Assembly: GCA_003952965.2 (NCBI GenBank)
Contig: CM025849.1
Span: forward strand, 9,843,427-9,907,426
Length of the DNA: 64,000 nt
Direction: 5' to 3'
From: Morella rubra
Taxonomy: Eukaryota > Streptophyta > Magnoliopsida > Fagales > Myricaceae
Of the stretch, positions 1 through 17,000 are shown in pieces. Made by a program: the position numbers and the translations under genes. The notes under the pieces were generated by a model. That model had not been told where the DNA came from, made no database searches, and saw only the letters and a list, made by a program, of their open reading frames with translations. Each line of letters begins with the position of its first letter. The stretch's first letter is position 1.

Positions 1-1310
1 GTTTCTTTTCATTTTAGATTTGTTTATAAATTAAAGAATTTATTTTTTTAAAAAAAATTTGAAATGAATAGGATTTTGGCATTTGTGATTGTCAATAAAA
101 AGTGTTCTAACATCTGCCCTGGTGATCGTTCGAACGCCATTTTAGACACCAAATATAGTCGTTTCTCACATTTTGACAAGTTCGATCAGCTAACATATCA
201 TGTTTTGTATTTTCTATATTTTTAAGTTATAATTATTGTTAAATTTGATTAAAATTAAGTTTTCTGAAACGTTCAAACGTTGCCATCAGACGTCCGAACG
301 GTCTCCTTAAACTTGACCGGCAACATTAGTAAATAATAGCGTTCTAACGTTGTTCCTCGAGCAGTTCGAACTGTTTACAATTTATTTTATGTTACTATTT
401 CGTAATAAAATCGCGTCATACAACTATTTTAATGTTGTGCTTAAAAATTAATACATCACATGTCACTTGTGGTGCCTGTATCCATTATTACTTCGAAGTC
501 CCCATTAATATTATCAATATTATCTTTTTTTTTATATTAAAGGATTCACCGCTTTTTCTTTCTAGTGTGCCGTTCGGGCATCCACTGTTCCAATTGGCCC
601 TCGAAAACCAGCTCCCAATGTAGTTTGCCAGTAGGGATTAGTTACAAAACATGACACCCCGTTATCTCGACCTCCCAAAGACCCCTGCGAATAACATGCT
701 CCCGAGTGACTAATATCGTCACCCCAAAAAATAAATAACACATTAAGGAGGTTTCTCATCTTCGACTCTTCAAATGATCCCTTGGACCCCAAGACATCAC
801 ACATATATATATATATATAACGAGTGCACACAACCACACAGCTCTCATAGTACTCTCGAGCTAATATAGACACGTCTCTGACACTACCGCTCTCAATTCG
901 CGGAGTATATAATTCTCTATCATCAACCCCAAATCCTCTGGCTAACGATTAGAAACAAACTAAGTAACCTTAGTCTCCCAAAGTTTCTAAACAATAGTCA
1001 TTCCTTGCGTGATGTTCGAGATTTTTTGTCCCTCATCTATTGACTCCGCCATATTACAAATCCTCCTGAAAACCCACTCAAGCCCCCCAAATATGTAATG
1101 CCAATTTTCTCAATTAAAAAAAACAAACCTCTCCTCATTTGACTTTCAATTCTCGTTAGGTCTGATTGCCAACACGCGCACGACCACCTCTACGTTTATA
1201 TCCTAATTTGCAATACACAACTTTGATCTCTCCTTTCACTCAGTACCGAACTCTTCCATTTGAATATACTGATATTTCCCGGAGAATCTTAGAGAGATAC
1301 TTGTTGTGTT
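1..1310. other. AT-rich intergenic DNA, no gene recognised
   Basis: No coding exon is recognised. The first ~400 bases contain several gttcgaac- or gtccgaac-like words (for example near 127, 287 and 365). The same kind of word is dense in the CACTA subterminal regions further right, so this may be the end region of another CACTA element whose TNPD remnant lies at 2830-3310. A short (AT)n run lies near 803-820. The short open frames here are not convincing. Confidence 0.4.
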
Positions 1311-1690
1311 AAGAATAAATATTATTCATGATCGATAAGGAGTAAAGAAATGAGAATAAAATCAACAATCACGAAAGATACCAAGATTTAAGTGGTTTTG
1401 CTTTGAAGCCTACGTCCACTGACGGAAATTGAGAGAGAAATTCACTATAAAAAAATGTGGAATATATATAGTGATAACACAACACTCAAGCCAAAACCTC
1501 GATTACATCCAATTTCTTCACACACAAAAGAGATGAGAATAACAACAAAGCCCTCTCAATATTATGCGACTCTTTTCTCTTGTCTCGTACACTGGTTTTC
1601 ACGCTGCCTAACTTTCAAACACAACTATTATCCTTTTATATTGCCTCAGCAAACATTGCGTTGTAATTTCAGTAAATGAAAAATTTGAAG
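1311..1690 (+). repeat. possible copia LTR remnant upstream of the gag fragment
   Basis: The stretch near 1385-1425 has the pattern 'aagtggtttt...gcctacgtccact', a wording common in long terminal repeats of plant Ty1/copia elements. It sits directly upstream of a recognisable copia gag fragment in the same orientation. No matching second LTR, clear TG...CA ends or primer-binding site was found, so this is an inference from position and wording only. Confidence 0.3.
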
Positions 1691-1817
1691 TCATTCAATG
1701 TTGAGATAATATTACCAACATCCCAGTGACATGTCACACTTTGACTTTTGGCTTGACCTTTGACCGCTGGCCTTTGGTTGGCTTTTTGGATCTGCTTATT
1801 TTCTTGGACCCCCCACT

Positions 1818-2599
1818 ATGTCTTCCTCAAATGATTTTCACTTGGCCTATTGAGATCATTTTGGATGGGACAAATTACAATCTTTGGGCTTCAACTATGA
1901 GGGTTTTTCTTAAAGGGAGGAAACTCTAGCGCTATGTATCTGGGGCTTTTCCACATCCTGAAAAGCTTTTATCAGAGACTGCCACAGAATATGCCAATCA
2001 CTTGGAGGAATGGGAAAGCATTCAATGCAAAATTCTATCTTGGTTCATCAACACTTATATTCCTTCCATTCACAACTGTCTACCTAAACTTGGCAATGCA
2101 AAGACTACATGGGACTTGTTGGAGAACCGATTCAACTATATCACTTCAATTTCAACTTGATATAAAACTTTACTAGTTGCACTAGGAACCAAGTCAGTCT
2201 ATCGCTAATTTTTATTATCAAGTCACTAATCTTTGGCAACTAATTGGCTGCTGCAGAACCCCAGTTCCGTTGCTCGCATGACATTGAGCTTTTTGCTCAG
2301 TATCGTGACTGTAGGAAGTTCTTGCACTTAATGATGGCTCTCCAAGATGCTTGTGATTCTACTTGAGCAATTTTGCTTCATCGTACCCCACTTCCTACTA
2401 TGGACATTGCAGTTGCTGAGTTAATTTTTGAAGAGAATTGTTGTTCCACGATGCGGATGCAGTCTACAGATCACCTTGTTATGGCCGCTGCTTCTGGTCC
2501 TCTTCCACTCATTCTGCACCACAACCTCATTCATCTTCTAAAAAGGTTTCCTGCAACTATTGCAAAGAAGCTAGTCATGTGATCCAAAGATTGTTTTAA
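1818..2599 (+). pseudogene. Ty1/copia retrotransposon gag pseudogene
   Basis: The reading frame opens with ATG at 1818 (MSSSNDFHLAY), is shifted by one extra base, then continues as LDGTNYNLWASTMRVFLKGR. That is the typical N-terminus of plant copia gag (UBN2 / Retrotran_gag_2 families), the nucleocapsid-like part of the polyprotein. Homology continues through further frameshifts and stops (for example around 2160 and 2365) to a zinc-knuckle remnant near 2555-2597. The knuckle reads CNYCKEASH followed by VIQRLF, so the last zinc-binding Cys of the CX2CX4HX4C motif is missing. No protease, integrase or reverse transcriptase follows; sequence after 2600 is AT-rich and then CACTA-derived. This is a dead fragment, probably inserted into an older CACTA element. 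Confidence 0.75.
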
Positions 2600-2829
2600 T
2601 TACAAAGTATTTTCGTTATCCGGTTTAGAAATCGGGAGTGATTTATTTTATTTTATTTTGATTTTTATTATATTTTTATTTTTTATTATAACTAATCCTT
2701 CTTTTTTATTTATTCTATTAACGGGTGTTATCATTTTTAGGATTCAACACTATGTGCAATGAAAAAGTATTGTTGCTCGGTGTTGGATTGATTTATGTAA
2801 TGCAATAGCATCGATCCGGATCAACAGGC

Positions 2830-3310
2830 AGCACTTTCTTATCTGAGGTAGTGTAGTGAACGGATTACAGTTTCACACGTATCCTTTGCGAAAACCAATT
2901 TCGTCAGTGGCTCGGAATAAGCTGGTGTGGTTTGTTCTTAGGGGACGAACGTTGGATTTTTTCTATGGCCCATGTTGTGGAGAAATCTTATGGCATTTCG
3001 TTATTTTACGCCAGAATTTTAGTTTATTTACTCAAATGTAACTAGTTTGACTTAAGTACTCAAAATTTAGGTCTTGATAGAAATGATCGGTTTGTTAGTA
3101 TTAACACATCAGAAAGTGGTACAAAGACGACTCATTCGTGCTAGCTTCTCAGGGAAATCAAGTATTTTATATCAATGATATGAAGTTGGACGATCGCTGG
3201 AAGATTGTTCAAAAGATTGCCTCTAGAAACATTTATGATATTCCACCTATTGAGGATGAAGTTAGTGAAGATGGAGAAGGACCATTGAACTGTGAAGCAT
3301 ACCAGGAGAA
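2830..3310 (+). pseudogene. CACTA TNPD-like transposase C-terminal remnant (DUF4216 region)
   Basis: This stretch matches, at the DNA level, the minus-strand region 26350-26825 inside the CACTA element described below. Shared words include LVYLLKC, FDLSTQNLGLD, RFVSINTS and the run around DIPPIEDEVSEDGEG. Upstream, VNGLQFHT and VLRGRTLDFFYG resemble the start of the DUF4216 domain found at the C-terminus of plant En/Spm-type TNP2 transposases. The frame is broken by several stops and frameshifts (for example after LKCN near 3039). It is a decayed piece of a second, independent CACTA element in the opposite orientation. Confidence 0.65.
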
Positions 3311-4289
3311 TTAGTCTACATCTTGCTCCTATTTGTCTAGCATATGCCATCCCGCTTTTTGTGAACTTTAGCTCGTTTGACATGATCCTGTTGACTATGA
3401 TGAAACGAAGCTGCGAAGACTCTCAAAAGACCTCTTATGTCGTGGTAACCCACACTAAGCGGAGTGGTTCCACAACAGCGCGTAACATAGGGAAGAATAA
3501 GTAGAGACAAGTAATTACGATTCCCGTGTACGAACTCCGATCCTATCCAGTCAATCCGATTTGTAGTGACTGGAAGAGAATAGTGACATCCGGAAGAAGA
3601 TGAAAAAACTAAAGTACTTTATCATTTTCATTACTTCACATTCTGTATTTATATTCATTTTTAGGCTACATCAATTAATTTTGTTTTTTTAACTAATTAT
3701 TGATTTTATTTGTCAAAACAGAGATTGTCGTGCCACATTGGAAGGAAATGTTTTTCGGTGCGATGCTTATCTTGGGCACATCAGTTCGAGCTAGAGGTAC
3801 TCTGCAGTCACTAGTAGCACAGTGTCGGGTTCCTTTCACTCTGAAGATGTAACGACCTTACAGTCCCCTTCGTAGCTAGTCCAATAGCCTGGCCATACGT
3901 CGACATTATTAATATCCCCAAATTTACAAAACACAGACACAAGAGGAAAAAACCTAGGCAATACCAACAAACACAAACCAACCATTGAAGAAGAAGCCAA
4001 GAAGGAAATGGGAGAGATGGGTGTAATTTCGCCAGCAAATAGGCCGAGATTTACCTTTATGTTCTGTCTTTCTCCTTCTCTTTTTCTTCTCTCTTCTTCT
4101 TCTTCTCTTCTTCTTCTTTTCTTCTTCTTATTCTCTTCTCGGTTTGGGTTGTTCTTAGGCAAGTGAGAATCGTGCGTTTTTCTATGGGCAGAGGCGCAAG
4201 TGAAATATACGCAAACAAGAGGGGGGGAAGGGGTTTATGCGATTGGTAGGGGGACTGCAACCAGCATCCGAAAAGACACTCGTAATCTA
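3311..4289. other. non-coding stretch with a pyrimidine tract
   Basis: No gene is recognised. 3310-3400 still resembles the tail of the CACTA TNPD region. 4061-4140 is an almost pure pyrimidine tract of ctt/tct repeats, so open frames through it on the minus strand are runs of Lys, Arg and Glu and should not be taken as genes. Confidence 0.5.
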
Positions 4290-5345
4290 GATTAAGGCAA
4301 CCCAAGAGGGCGGTGAATTGGTGTGTCAAAACCTTTTTTTGGAAACTCACCTTTAGAAAGTGTTGCTTAGCTTTAAGTCTCACAAAGAGAAGTGAGTGCA
4401 ATATAAGATTGAACACAAGAATATATATTGCAATTTAAATAGAGAAATAAAACTTACTAATAGCACAATGTAATGAGATGAGAGAAGAGAAGCAAACACA
4501 AGATTTTAGGTGGTTCGGCAAACCCGCTTATATCCACCACCTCAAAGCTCCTTTACCGAGCCTTGAGTTTTTTCCACTTGCTCCCTCAACAGGAAAGCCT
4601 CCTTACACTTGAGCTTAGAAACACCTCTTCCAAGCCTCAAGAACGATTTGAGAACAAACCTCCTCTAAACTCCTTCTTTGATGAACAAACCTCACCAAAG
4701 CAAACAAGAAAATCACTCTCTTAATAGTGTATGAGGATGAACAAGAATGCTCACTAAAACTCCCTTGATGAAGTAGATATTACAATTAGAAATTTATATC
4801 TCTTAAGCTTCACACAACAACAAAGATGTGAAAGTGTTGATTATGTGTGAATGATGTTTGAACAAGGTTTGAAAGGTTTTAGATCACTCTTGGCTTTTGT
4901 AAAATGATTTATGTTTTTCAGCTAGTTTTAAAAGGCGTAGATGCTTATATAGGCCACATATGAAACTAGCCGTTTATAGCCGTTGGAGTCATCTATTAAA
5001 AAATCTCGTAACCAAGTCGACTGCTACATGAACCGGTCGACCGCTGCAGGTTAACGTTACAAAAAGGTCATAATGTTAGAAGTCAGAACGGCTCTTTTTT
5101 AAAACTTTTTCAAACCAAACGGTCGACCGCTATACCAAGCAATCGAAGACCGGTCGACCGCTACATGAGCCAGTCGACCTCCTCAACTTAAGCACATGAC
5201 CCGGTTGTTTTAAAAACACGATTCTGACAAACTTAAAATACCCAATTTTAAAAACTAACATCCCATAAGTATATAAAAAGTTCGGGATCTATGGAATTTT
5301 AAGGCCCCATTTAAGAAAATATTTTAAATTTTCAAGAACAAAGGT
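4290..5345 (+). repeat. LTR-like dispersed repeat, copy 1
   Basis: This ~1 kb unit is repeated at 21605-22570 in the same orientation. Both start with a 'taaggcaa...agaggg.ggtgaattgg' block. Both then have 'ttaggtggttcg.caaacc', 'ctcctttaccgagccttgag' and several copies of the palindrome-like word ccggtcgaccgct (5033, 5112 and 5150 here). Both end with 'acccaattttaaa.actaac..cataagtatataaaa'. The block order is like that seen in LTRs of plant copia elements. No internal coding region or terminal duplication was seen, so it is labelled only as LTR-like. Confidence 0.5.
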
Positions 5346-5800
5346 AAACATTCTGGATTTTTGGGAAAAATATCCGGTTGTCAAATCCTTAAAAACACAA
5401 GTACAAAGATTTATAAAAACTCAATCGACACTAGATCGCCGACCACGGAAATCTGGTGTGCCGCAGCCGACCAAGCGCGTCCAGCCCTAATGATTGAGCA
5501 CCTCTGGCCGGCCTGTAACACAAGATCGTATCGTTCTCATGTTCCTAGCGAAGCTTTCCAGCCCGAGAATCCTCCAACAGCGGTGAGCGACCTTCACTTC
5601 CCAAGCTGGTCGCTTACGCACGCCCCTTCTATCCGCTGGATCCGTCCCAGACCCTAATCCTCGCGACCACATCATATTGTGCATGACCGCCCTTTCGCGG
5701 TCCACCGCCAATCCGACTAACCATCTACCCGATGTCCATCTTCCCTATGTCTATAATAATTATCTAGGGTGTCACCTGGCCTATTTTACTCACACTCGCA
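5346..5800. other. GC-richer unassigned stretch
   Basis: Roughly 5400-5720 is clearly more GC-rich than its surroundings and has overlapping open frames on both strands, but no recognisable protein motif. It ends at the left edge of the large duplication. It may be part of an unclassified retroelement; nothing firmer can be said. Confidence 0.3.
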
Positions 5801-5806
5801 GTGTGC

Positions 5807-7589
<1,783 letters not shown>

Positions 7590-8989
7590 CTCTGTTCTTG
7601 CAATTCTCTTCCCTATTTTATTACAAAACGCTTGCTATCGCCCTTATAAAGAACGCCAATAACGTAAGAGTATATGATGAGGCAAAACGTACAGGACCCG
7701 GCACATTGAAGTTAAGCGTCCACTGTCTTTAATTTCTGACGGTTTCCATGACATAATATTGAGAGTGGGCAGAAGAGGATAAGGACCAGTGGAATAAAAC
7801 AATTTTGCATCTCCCATTCAAATTCCTCTTGGTAGTTTGTGGAAATGTATTGCTGCTGGCACGTGTTATTGACTTAATTACTTCATTGGTTTATGTAGTG
7901 TTTCAAAATTTCAAACCGGTCTCTAGAGTGTTTTTTCGTCTTATAATAGTTTCTGTAGAATATTAATATGCAAATACAACTCTTTCCGTGGACCGACGTC
8001 TTTATTTGAACAACAAATTTCTACTTGGTTAGGAGGGACATGTTTTAAATAATACTAGACCTTCACGTATCCATTCCTAGTAGTTAAAAATTAATTGGTA
8101 CTACCTTTGCATGACATATTTAATCTAAGTGGACCTATGGTCTAATGGTAGTAAATAATATATGCAATAACACTCATGGAGATCTGGTATTGTTTAGGAA
8201 GTGTTTCCGCTAGCCACGTGTAAGAGTTTGTTATCCAAATACAGATGCCAATCGATGGAAAGGGTGATATTGACACATTAATATCTCACATGGACTATTT
8301 TAGAACAAAAAATACTATAGGTATCAATTTGATGTTTCGAAATATCACATGAACCACTTAGAAAAAGAAATATCACATGAACCAATAGAGAAATTAGGCC
8401 TATATTATTTTTCAGATCAATAAGTTTGTTGGTGACAAAGTACAGATTTAGAGCTCAGTCATGTAAAAGAAGTAGTACTTTTACATGCAAAGGGGAATTA
8501 CAGGTCTTTTGAGGACTTTTATTTGTCCTTTCGATCGCTCCGAAATTCTACTTTATTTGGTTTCATGCACCGGATGGTGGTCAAGACTCATGACGAGGGC
8601 TATGGGAGCTTTCTCAACTGTTAACCCACGACAAGTCACAATCCTTGACAGCACTGAGCCCGAGGAACCCAATGTAATGGTGGCAACTTTAATTGGACCC
8701 TGGTCCAAACTCAACAATCTTAGCCTTCAGAAGAGAGAATTTATGCAGTTTGTGCATAGCCCCTAAAATTTGTTTCTTTAATTAAAATAAACCCAGATGG
8801 ACCATACTAGTGATGCCAAGTGAGAGCAATCTAGGTTGGGTGGGGGGAGGGCATGGGGCTTTATACGGTAGTGGACAGAGGTAGGCCTCTCTAGGCCCAA
8901 ATTAAAGGTAAGGTAAAGTATGACATTTTTGTGAGGGTGAAATAATCATTTTAGAGGTCAAAAATAATTTTAAAAAATATAACTATTTG

Positions 8990-9345
8990 AGTTTGGATTG
9001 TTCGTTCTCTAAAAAATTGTGAATTTTTTAGGATTTTGATAGAATTATGAATATTTATGTAGATTAACGTTTTATAAATTTTTGTGTAAATATTAGTGAA
9101 AATTTTAAAATATTTTAATTTTGTTGGAGTTTGTAAAAAGGTATAGAGAGAGATGATTTGATATAATTATTTAATAAAAAAATATTAAAATTAGGTGAAA
9201 AAATATAAAGAGAGAAGATTTGTTATAATTTTTTTAAAAAAAGGTATTAGAGTTTGTTTAAAAAGTTGTTCGAGATTGTGTAAAATTTATTGGTATTTGT
9301 GTATGAATTTTTGAGATTTTAGGTATTCATTTTATAAATTTTGTT
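8990..9345 (+). mobile_element. AT-rich MITE-like repeat, family 2
   Basis: Shares long AT-rich blocks ('aggtataga.agagatgatttgatataattatt', 'aaagagagaa.atttgttataatt', 'ggtgtttgtgtat.aatttttgag') with 60895-61215, the duplicate at 40378-40722 and, in inverse orientation, 18080-18430. It has no coding capacity. Exact ends and target duplications could not be fixed. Confidence 0.5.
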
Positions 9346-9505
9346 GAATACATTTATATTTTATAATACTTTTCTAAAGAAATATGTCCCTAGATTAATT
9401 TTAAAACTAAAAATTTGGACATTTTTACCAAAATTTTTCTATATTTAAGTTTCAATTTTGATATTAAAATAGACCGAAATCGATACTGAAATCTCGATTT
9501 TTTGA

Positions 9506-9731
9506 GATTAGGACATGTTCGTTTTGAAAAAATTTTAAGAATTTTAAAAATAGTTTGAATATTTAGTGATATATAAACTTTATTGACATATGTATAAAAG
9601 TTGTTAAAATTGTATTGATGTTTGTAAAAAAAATAATGTTAAGTTATATTAGAATGTATATTTTTATAATATTAAAATTATAAATATAAAAAATAACATA
9701 CAAATCTTAAAAAATTGTAGGAAATCAACCT
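9506..9731 (+). mobile_element. MITE-like element, family 1 (catgttcgttt ends)
   Basis: Begins near 'ggacatgttcgtttt' and ends near 'gtaggaaatcaacctgcc'. It aligns block by block with the cleaner copy at 17001-17225, whose ends form an inverted repeat (gggcatgttcattt / aaacgaacatgcc). Length is about 225 bp, AT-rich and non-coding. The copy in the second duplicate lies around 40887-41110. Confidence 0.55.
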
Positions 9732-10127
9732 GCCCTGAGAGTTGGTAACTTCAGATAAGTAAAAATTCGTAATTCCAAATCCTCGGTTCTAGCCTGTCTT
9801 TCAAATAGTCTAAGCAGATTTTTTTAGCCTTTTTCTTCCTTCAATGCACTTCTGACACGTCAGAATGCATCGCGACCATACAAATTAAAGGTACTGTCGA
9901 CTCTTGTTATCTGATGGGAAACAGAAAGGACATTCGGTGGGCAGACACTCACTCAGAACCACATCCTACGAGTGTACGTCGAAGTCCAACTAGTCAAGAT
10001 CTTGACTTCCAAATATTTTATTTTGCCCGGTCGTGTTTTGTCCACAAGTGCATGTCCTCCGACGATAATACTGTGGTTCTTTATAACGGCGATGGTAAGC
10101 TCTGGTGTGAAAAAATTAGGAAAGAAA

Positions 10128-12041
10128 ATGGCGGAAACAGGGACCGGTAACAAAGGAGGAAGGTGGTCTCTTGAGGGAATGACTGCTCTTGTTACTGGAG
10201 GAACAAGAGGAATCGGGTTCTCTCTCCGCCAGATATTATTTTTCTTTCTTATATTTTAAGCTCGACAGAGCATTCTAGTTTCTATTTTTGTTCTACGAAA
10301 TACTGTTAGGGTTGAATTGTATATTTTGCTTTAGGTACGCTGTTGTTGAGGAATTGGCAGGCCTCGGGGCGACAGTGCATACATGCTCCCGAAACGAGGA
10401 CCATCTCAATCAATGCTTACAGGAATGGAAGACAAAAGGATTAAGAGTCACTGGTTCTGTGTGTGATGCTGCTTCTCGAGCCCAAAGAGAGGAACTAATG
10501 GGTAGAGTCTCCGCTCTCTTCAATGGCAGACTTAACATCCTTGTGAGTCCTCTGTTTCCTTATCACTATAGCCTTTTGACATAGCGTTTTGAATTACTAA
10601 TGCAATTTTAAGTATAGGTCTATTGTATCAATATTGATATATCAAGTTTTCAAACTTCTACAATTAATCAAATTGCACCTTGAAATAAAATTTGAGAGTC
10701 AAAATTATGCCATGTGCCTCATTCACAATGTACATACATTACATGAGTTTGATCGTTGGATTTTTTAAGACTGTAAATTGATAAAATTTTATACTTCGTG
10801 AGCTCAATGTGTCAAATGTGATAGTTTAGATCCTTTATTAAAATTGCATAGGTAATTAGATGACTTAAATGACTTTTCTCTTTAGTTTTTTAGAGCATCT
10901 TCTCACTGGAATTAAATTTGATTTTGAAAGAAATATCTAGTTCTAGACATACAGGGCAATTTATTATGGAAATAATCATTCAGCTAATAGCACTTAGTTC
11001 ATTCGTACAGTACAATGTGTTTTTATGTTTTATTTGCATAAAACCTTTCTAATTAATAATCATTAAGCATTAATGATGCTGTTGGGTTACAGATAAACAA
11101 TGTTGGAACCAACATAGCAAAGACAACCATGGATTACACTGCGGAAGATTTCTCATTTCTCATGTCCACCAATCTGGAATCTGCTTTTCACTTGAGCCAA
11201 CTTGCTTATCCGCTTCTGAAAGCTTCGGGAGCAGGAAGCATTGTTTTCGTTTCCTCCATTGGTGGCCAATTAGCAATACCTGTAACATCTATATACGGTG
11301 CAACTAAAGGTAATTTTCATTGTACTTTTTTTATTTTTTCATCTTGCTCTGTCTTTGATGCCAAAACTTGTGGCTTATATTGTCTGATATCAAATGCTGC
11401 CATCAACTTTTTGTCTTGAAGGAGGAATGGATCAGCTAGCAAGAAGTTTGGCGTGAGTGTGGGCTTGTGGCATTGGCTTATTACTCCCCTGACCGAAAAG
11501 GTAGGATTCCTTTCCTTGTCCGTGACAGCGATTCAAAATTGTTAACATTTGGTTTTTCTTTTGGTTAAATATGGTTTAAGAGAGAGCAGAATTTATATTT
11601 TGGTTCAGTGACTGATAGATTTTACTTTCATAATTTTGGAACAAAAATCAAAATTAACAATATGGAGTGCAAAATGTAAAAAATGTAACGAAATCCAAAG
11701 TATTAGAATCCTAATAGTCGGGGCGAGTATGTATTTTTCCAAACGGTTAACATATGGTTTTTCTTTTGGCTAAATATGGTAAGAGCGAGCAGAATTTTTA
11801 GTTAACGCGAGTACAAGTGGCTTCAAGAGAAAAAGAAAAGTATTTCGGTTTGTTCAAAAGCACAGCTTCTGGAAAGCTTTTCAATGCTGTTATGTCTCAA
11901 ACTCCTCTTGGACGCCCAGGAGAGCCAAAAGAGGTTGCATCCGTGGTAGCTTTCCTATGCCTACCTGCAGCTTCTTACGTGAGTGGTCAGACTATTAATA
12001 TTGATGGAGCGGTCTCATCAAATGCTTTCCCCCTCCCCTGA
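10128..12041 (+). pseudogene. tropinone reductase-like SDR, damaged copy 2
   Basis: Same family as 14206-16944. Exons: 10128-10216 (MAETGTGNKGG, then WSLEGMTALVTGGTRGIG), 10335-10542 (208 nt, [18 protein letters not shown]), 11093-11309 (217 nt, [21 protein letters not shown], active-site YGATK), 11422-11500, and ~11861-12041 ([18 protein letters not shown] to the stop). Lengths and splice sites of exons 1-3 match the intact paralogue exactly. Exon 4 is only 79 nt instead of 107. A 28-nt loss removes the stretch coding for most of [11 protein letters not shown] and breaks the frame. The catalytic Ser is present here (VSSIG), unlike the intact paralogue. The left border of exon 5 is uncertain. 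Either a real pseudogene or a consensus error, because the duplicate copy has a full-length exon 4. Confidence 0.8.
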
Positions 12042-12642
12042 GGTTGCTTCAGGTGCCACATGAGGTGAGGTTTGATAAAGGTAAAAGTCTAATTGGAAGA
12101 GTAAAATTGGACGAGCAAAAAGTATTCAAGAACTTATGACGGACTGTTGAGAGCAAATAGTATTGAAGAACGTATAGACAATGGAATTTAGTTGTATCCA
12201 GATTTGTTTGGGTTCTGTTCTATTTTAATTTCCTTGTGTTGTAATGTGCAACTAATTTTATGGGGATTGTTGTTATGTGTTTGTTTAAAAAAGGATATTT
12301 GCTCCAAAATATATATACCATGGGCAATTCTTTTTTTCAATATTTGTATCAATTGTGATTTTTTTTTCTTTTCTTTTGAATAATGCCGATATGTTTATAT
12401 TGCATTAGAAATCATAATACAAAATAAAGAGTCAGACTACTAAGGAGGTTTTTGTTTGCTAAAATTTTGAAGAATATTTTCGAAATTTTAGGAATCTTTA
12501 CTTGATTGAGATTTATTGGAGTTTGTGAAAGGTGAAATATGTATGTGTAAAAGTTAAAAATTTTAGAGTGTGTTTATTTTGTTAAAAATTTTCATACTCT
12601 CGAATATTGAAAAAATAAACTGTAACTAAATAGTCTCAATAG

Positions 12643-12930
12643 CCAGTGGTAGCTTTCCTGTGCCTACCCGCAGCTTCTTACGTAAGTGGTCAGACTATTT
12701 GTATTGATGGAGCGGCCACATCAAACCCCCCCAGCATTTTCTGATGCTGCAGAAAAGGATGGGTTCAGACATGGCTGGATTATTCTCTACAATGCTGGAT
12801 TTTCTTGTTTTGTATTTTGTGTATTGAATGCTCCAATATATATACACGATGAGAAATTCATTTTTTCAATATTTGTGTCAATTGTGTTTTTTTCTTCTTC
12901 TCCTGAATAATGCCATCTTTCATTACAATG
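12643..12930 (+). pseudogene. orphan last exon of a tropinone reductase-like SDR
   Basis: Starts abruptly in mid-exon with [20 protein letters not shown], then AATSN, and closes with a changed C-terminus (run of C residues, PPSIF, stop) near 12743. The following ~150 bases resemble the 3' flank of the intact gene at 16945 ('agcattttctgatgc.gcagaaaaggat') and then other SDR 3' sequence. No exon 1-4 lies in front of it, so it is a truncated extra copy left by an unequal exchange or local duplication in the SDR cluster. Confidence 0.75.
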
Positions 12931-14205
12931 ATTACATTAGAAATCATAGTACAAGATAAATAATAAGAACATCTATGGATCTAAACAGATCAGGCTATTT
13001 AACAAGACTACTAAGATTCAAAAAAAAGTTGAAAGGCCACCAAATGCTTCATACTGGGTAGAGCGCGGTGTGGCTTGACACGTATACGATACTACTGAAA
13101 CCTAAGTGCTATTTACAATTCTAAAAACCGTGTCAGCTTGGACACAGCGAAGCCTATTAGGGGGACGGAGATGCCACCGGGGGGTGATACAAAAAACCAG
13201 CATAGCCGTTCAAAGACCCAGAACAACCACAACAACGACCTAAAGCTAAAAATTGGGCCTCGAAACATTGGAACCCACTGAAAACGGCTAGAGAAAACCA
13301 AATAAGGGCTGTGCGTGAGGGCCACACTGTCGCTAGATTAGGAAAAACTGTCTCTTGATAAATGCTTTTAGCTACAAAATTGATTCGATCCTGCCATAAT
13401 TGTGACAGGTGTTATAAGTGTACTGAAAATGTTTATAGATGTTAGTGACGTGAATCTCTGCGGTAGTTAAAATTTTAAGGTGAGATGAAAAAGTGAAGAT
13501 AGTTTATAAAAATTAAAGAGAATTTAAATAAATATTATAATAAAAAATAATAATTTAAAAGAGAGAAAAATTAATTTATAATTATTTTAATTAAATCCGA
13601 AATTTTTAATGCCAAATTTGTGTAACTCAAATATTGTGACATTGAGTATGCGACCACCACTCTAACCCCTGATTGTCCTAGTTATAGGAGTTGTTCGTTT
13701 TGGTTAGTATTTTAAGATATACATAAATTTTAGAATTTATAAATTGAATATATTTAAATATCAATATAAAGTTAATAATTTATGTATATATATTAATAAA
13801 TTTTAACATCACTTAAATTTTTTTAAAATATTTTAAATTTTAAAAATTTCACCAAACGGATACTCTCTACAGTATTTTGAGTCCTTTTGACTACTACAAA
13901 AATTAGGCCTTTACCGACTATTCTCCTGTGTCCCTACAATCAACATTTCTTGCTGTCGCATGTTCGGGCCGGGTCAAGAAATACAGCAGGCTTGACTCGT
14001 CTAATATATAGGCCACGTGTTACCCATTAAGAAACGTGCTGTATACGCTTGAGAAAGAAAAAGACAAACTGCTGGTTAATTTGTTTGAATCATCTCCAGC
14101 TTGTGGGTCTCCTTGGCCGAGAGGTCTTCGTTTAAATTCGACCGCTTATGCACATCACGGACGCATGCAGGAGTTGTTCAAACAGTACTGTAACCAGAGA
14201 CAGAG
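12931..14205. other. intergenic region upstream of the intact SDR gene
   Basis: No gene is recognised. 13030-13370 is a moderately GC-rich unclassified repeat-like block. 13460-13620 and 13690-13865 are AT-rich and resemble the MITE families in the window. Close to the gene, a TATA-like run (ctaatatata, 14001-14010) is followed by a G-box at 14014-14019, about 190 bp before the start codon. These are plausible promoter elements, unproven. Confidence 0.4.
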
Positions 14206-16944
<2,739 letters not shown>

Positions 16945-17000
16945 GCATTTTCTGATGCAGCAGAAAAGGATATGTTCAGGGTTTGGCTATCAAGATCTAG

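Larger units (their letters stand above)
7590..10127. promoter_or_regulatory. divergent intergenic region between two SDR genes
   Basis: The minus-strand and plus-strand SDR genes are transcribed away from this 2.5 kb region. Two perfect G-boxes (CACGTG) are visible at 7860-7865 and 8215-8220; in plants these can bind bZIP or bHLH factors, including ABA- and light-response regulators. The right third is filled by two AT-rich MITE-like elements. An open frame at 8485-8766 is preserved in both duplicates, but it has no recognisable motif and is probably fortuitous. Regulatory function is inference. Confidence 0.35.

Noticed and set aside
3811-4416. Minus-strand Lys/Arg/Glu-rich open frames
   Set aside because: They run through a ctt/tct pyrimidine tract; the charge runs are simple-repeat artefacts.
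8125-8160. tRNA-like words (ggtctaatggtagt)
   Set aside because: No acceptor stem, anticodon arm or T-loop could be built around them.
8485-8766. 93-codon open frame present in both large duplicates
   Set aside because: It is conserved only because the whole block was duplicated recently; it has no motif, no splice context and unremarkable composition.
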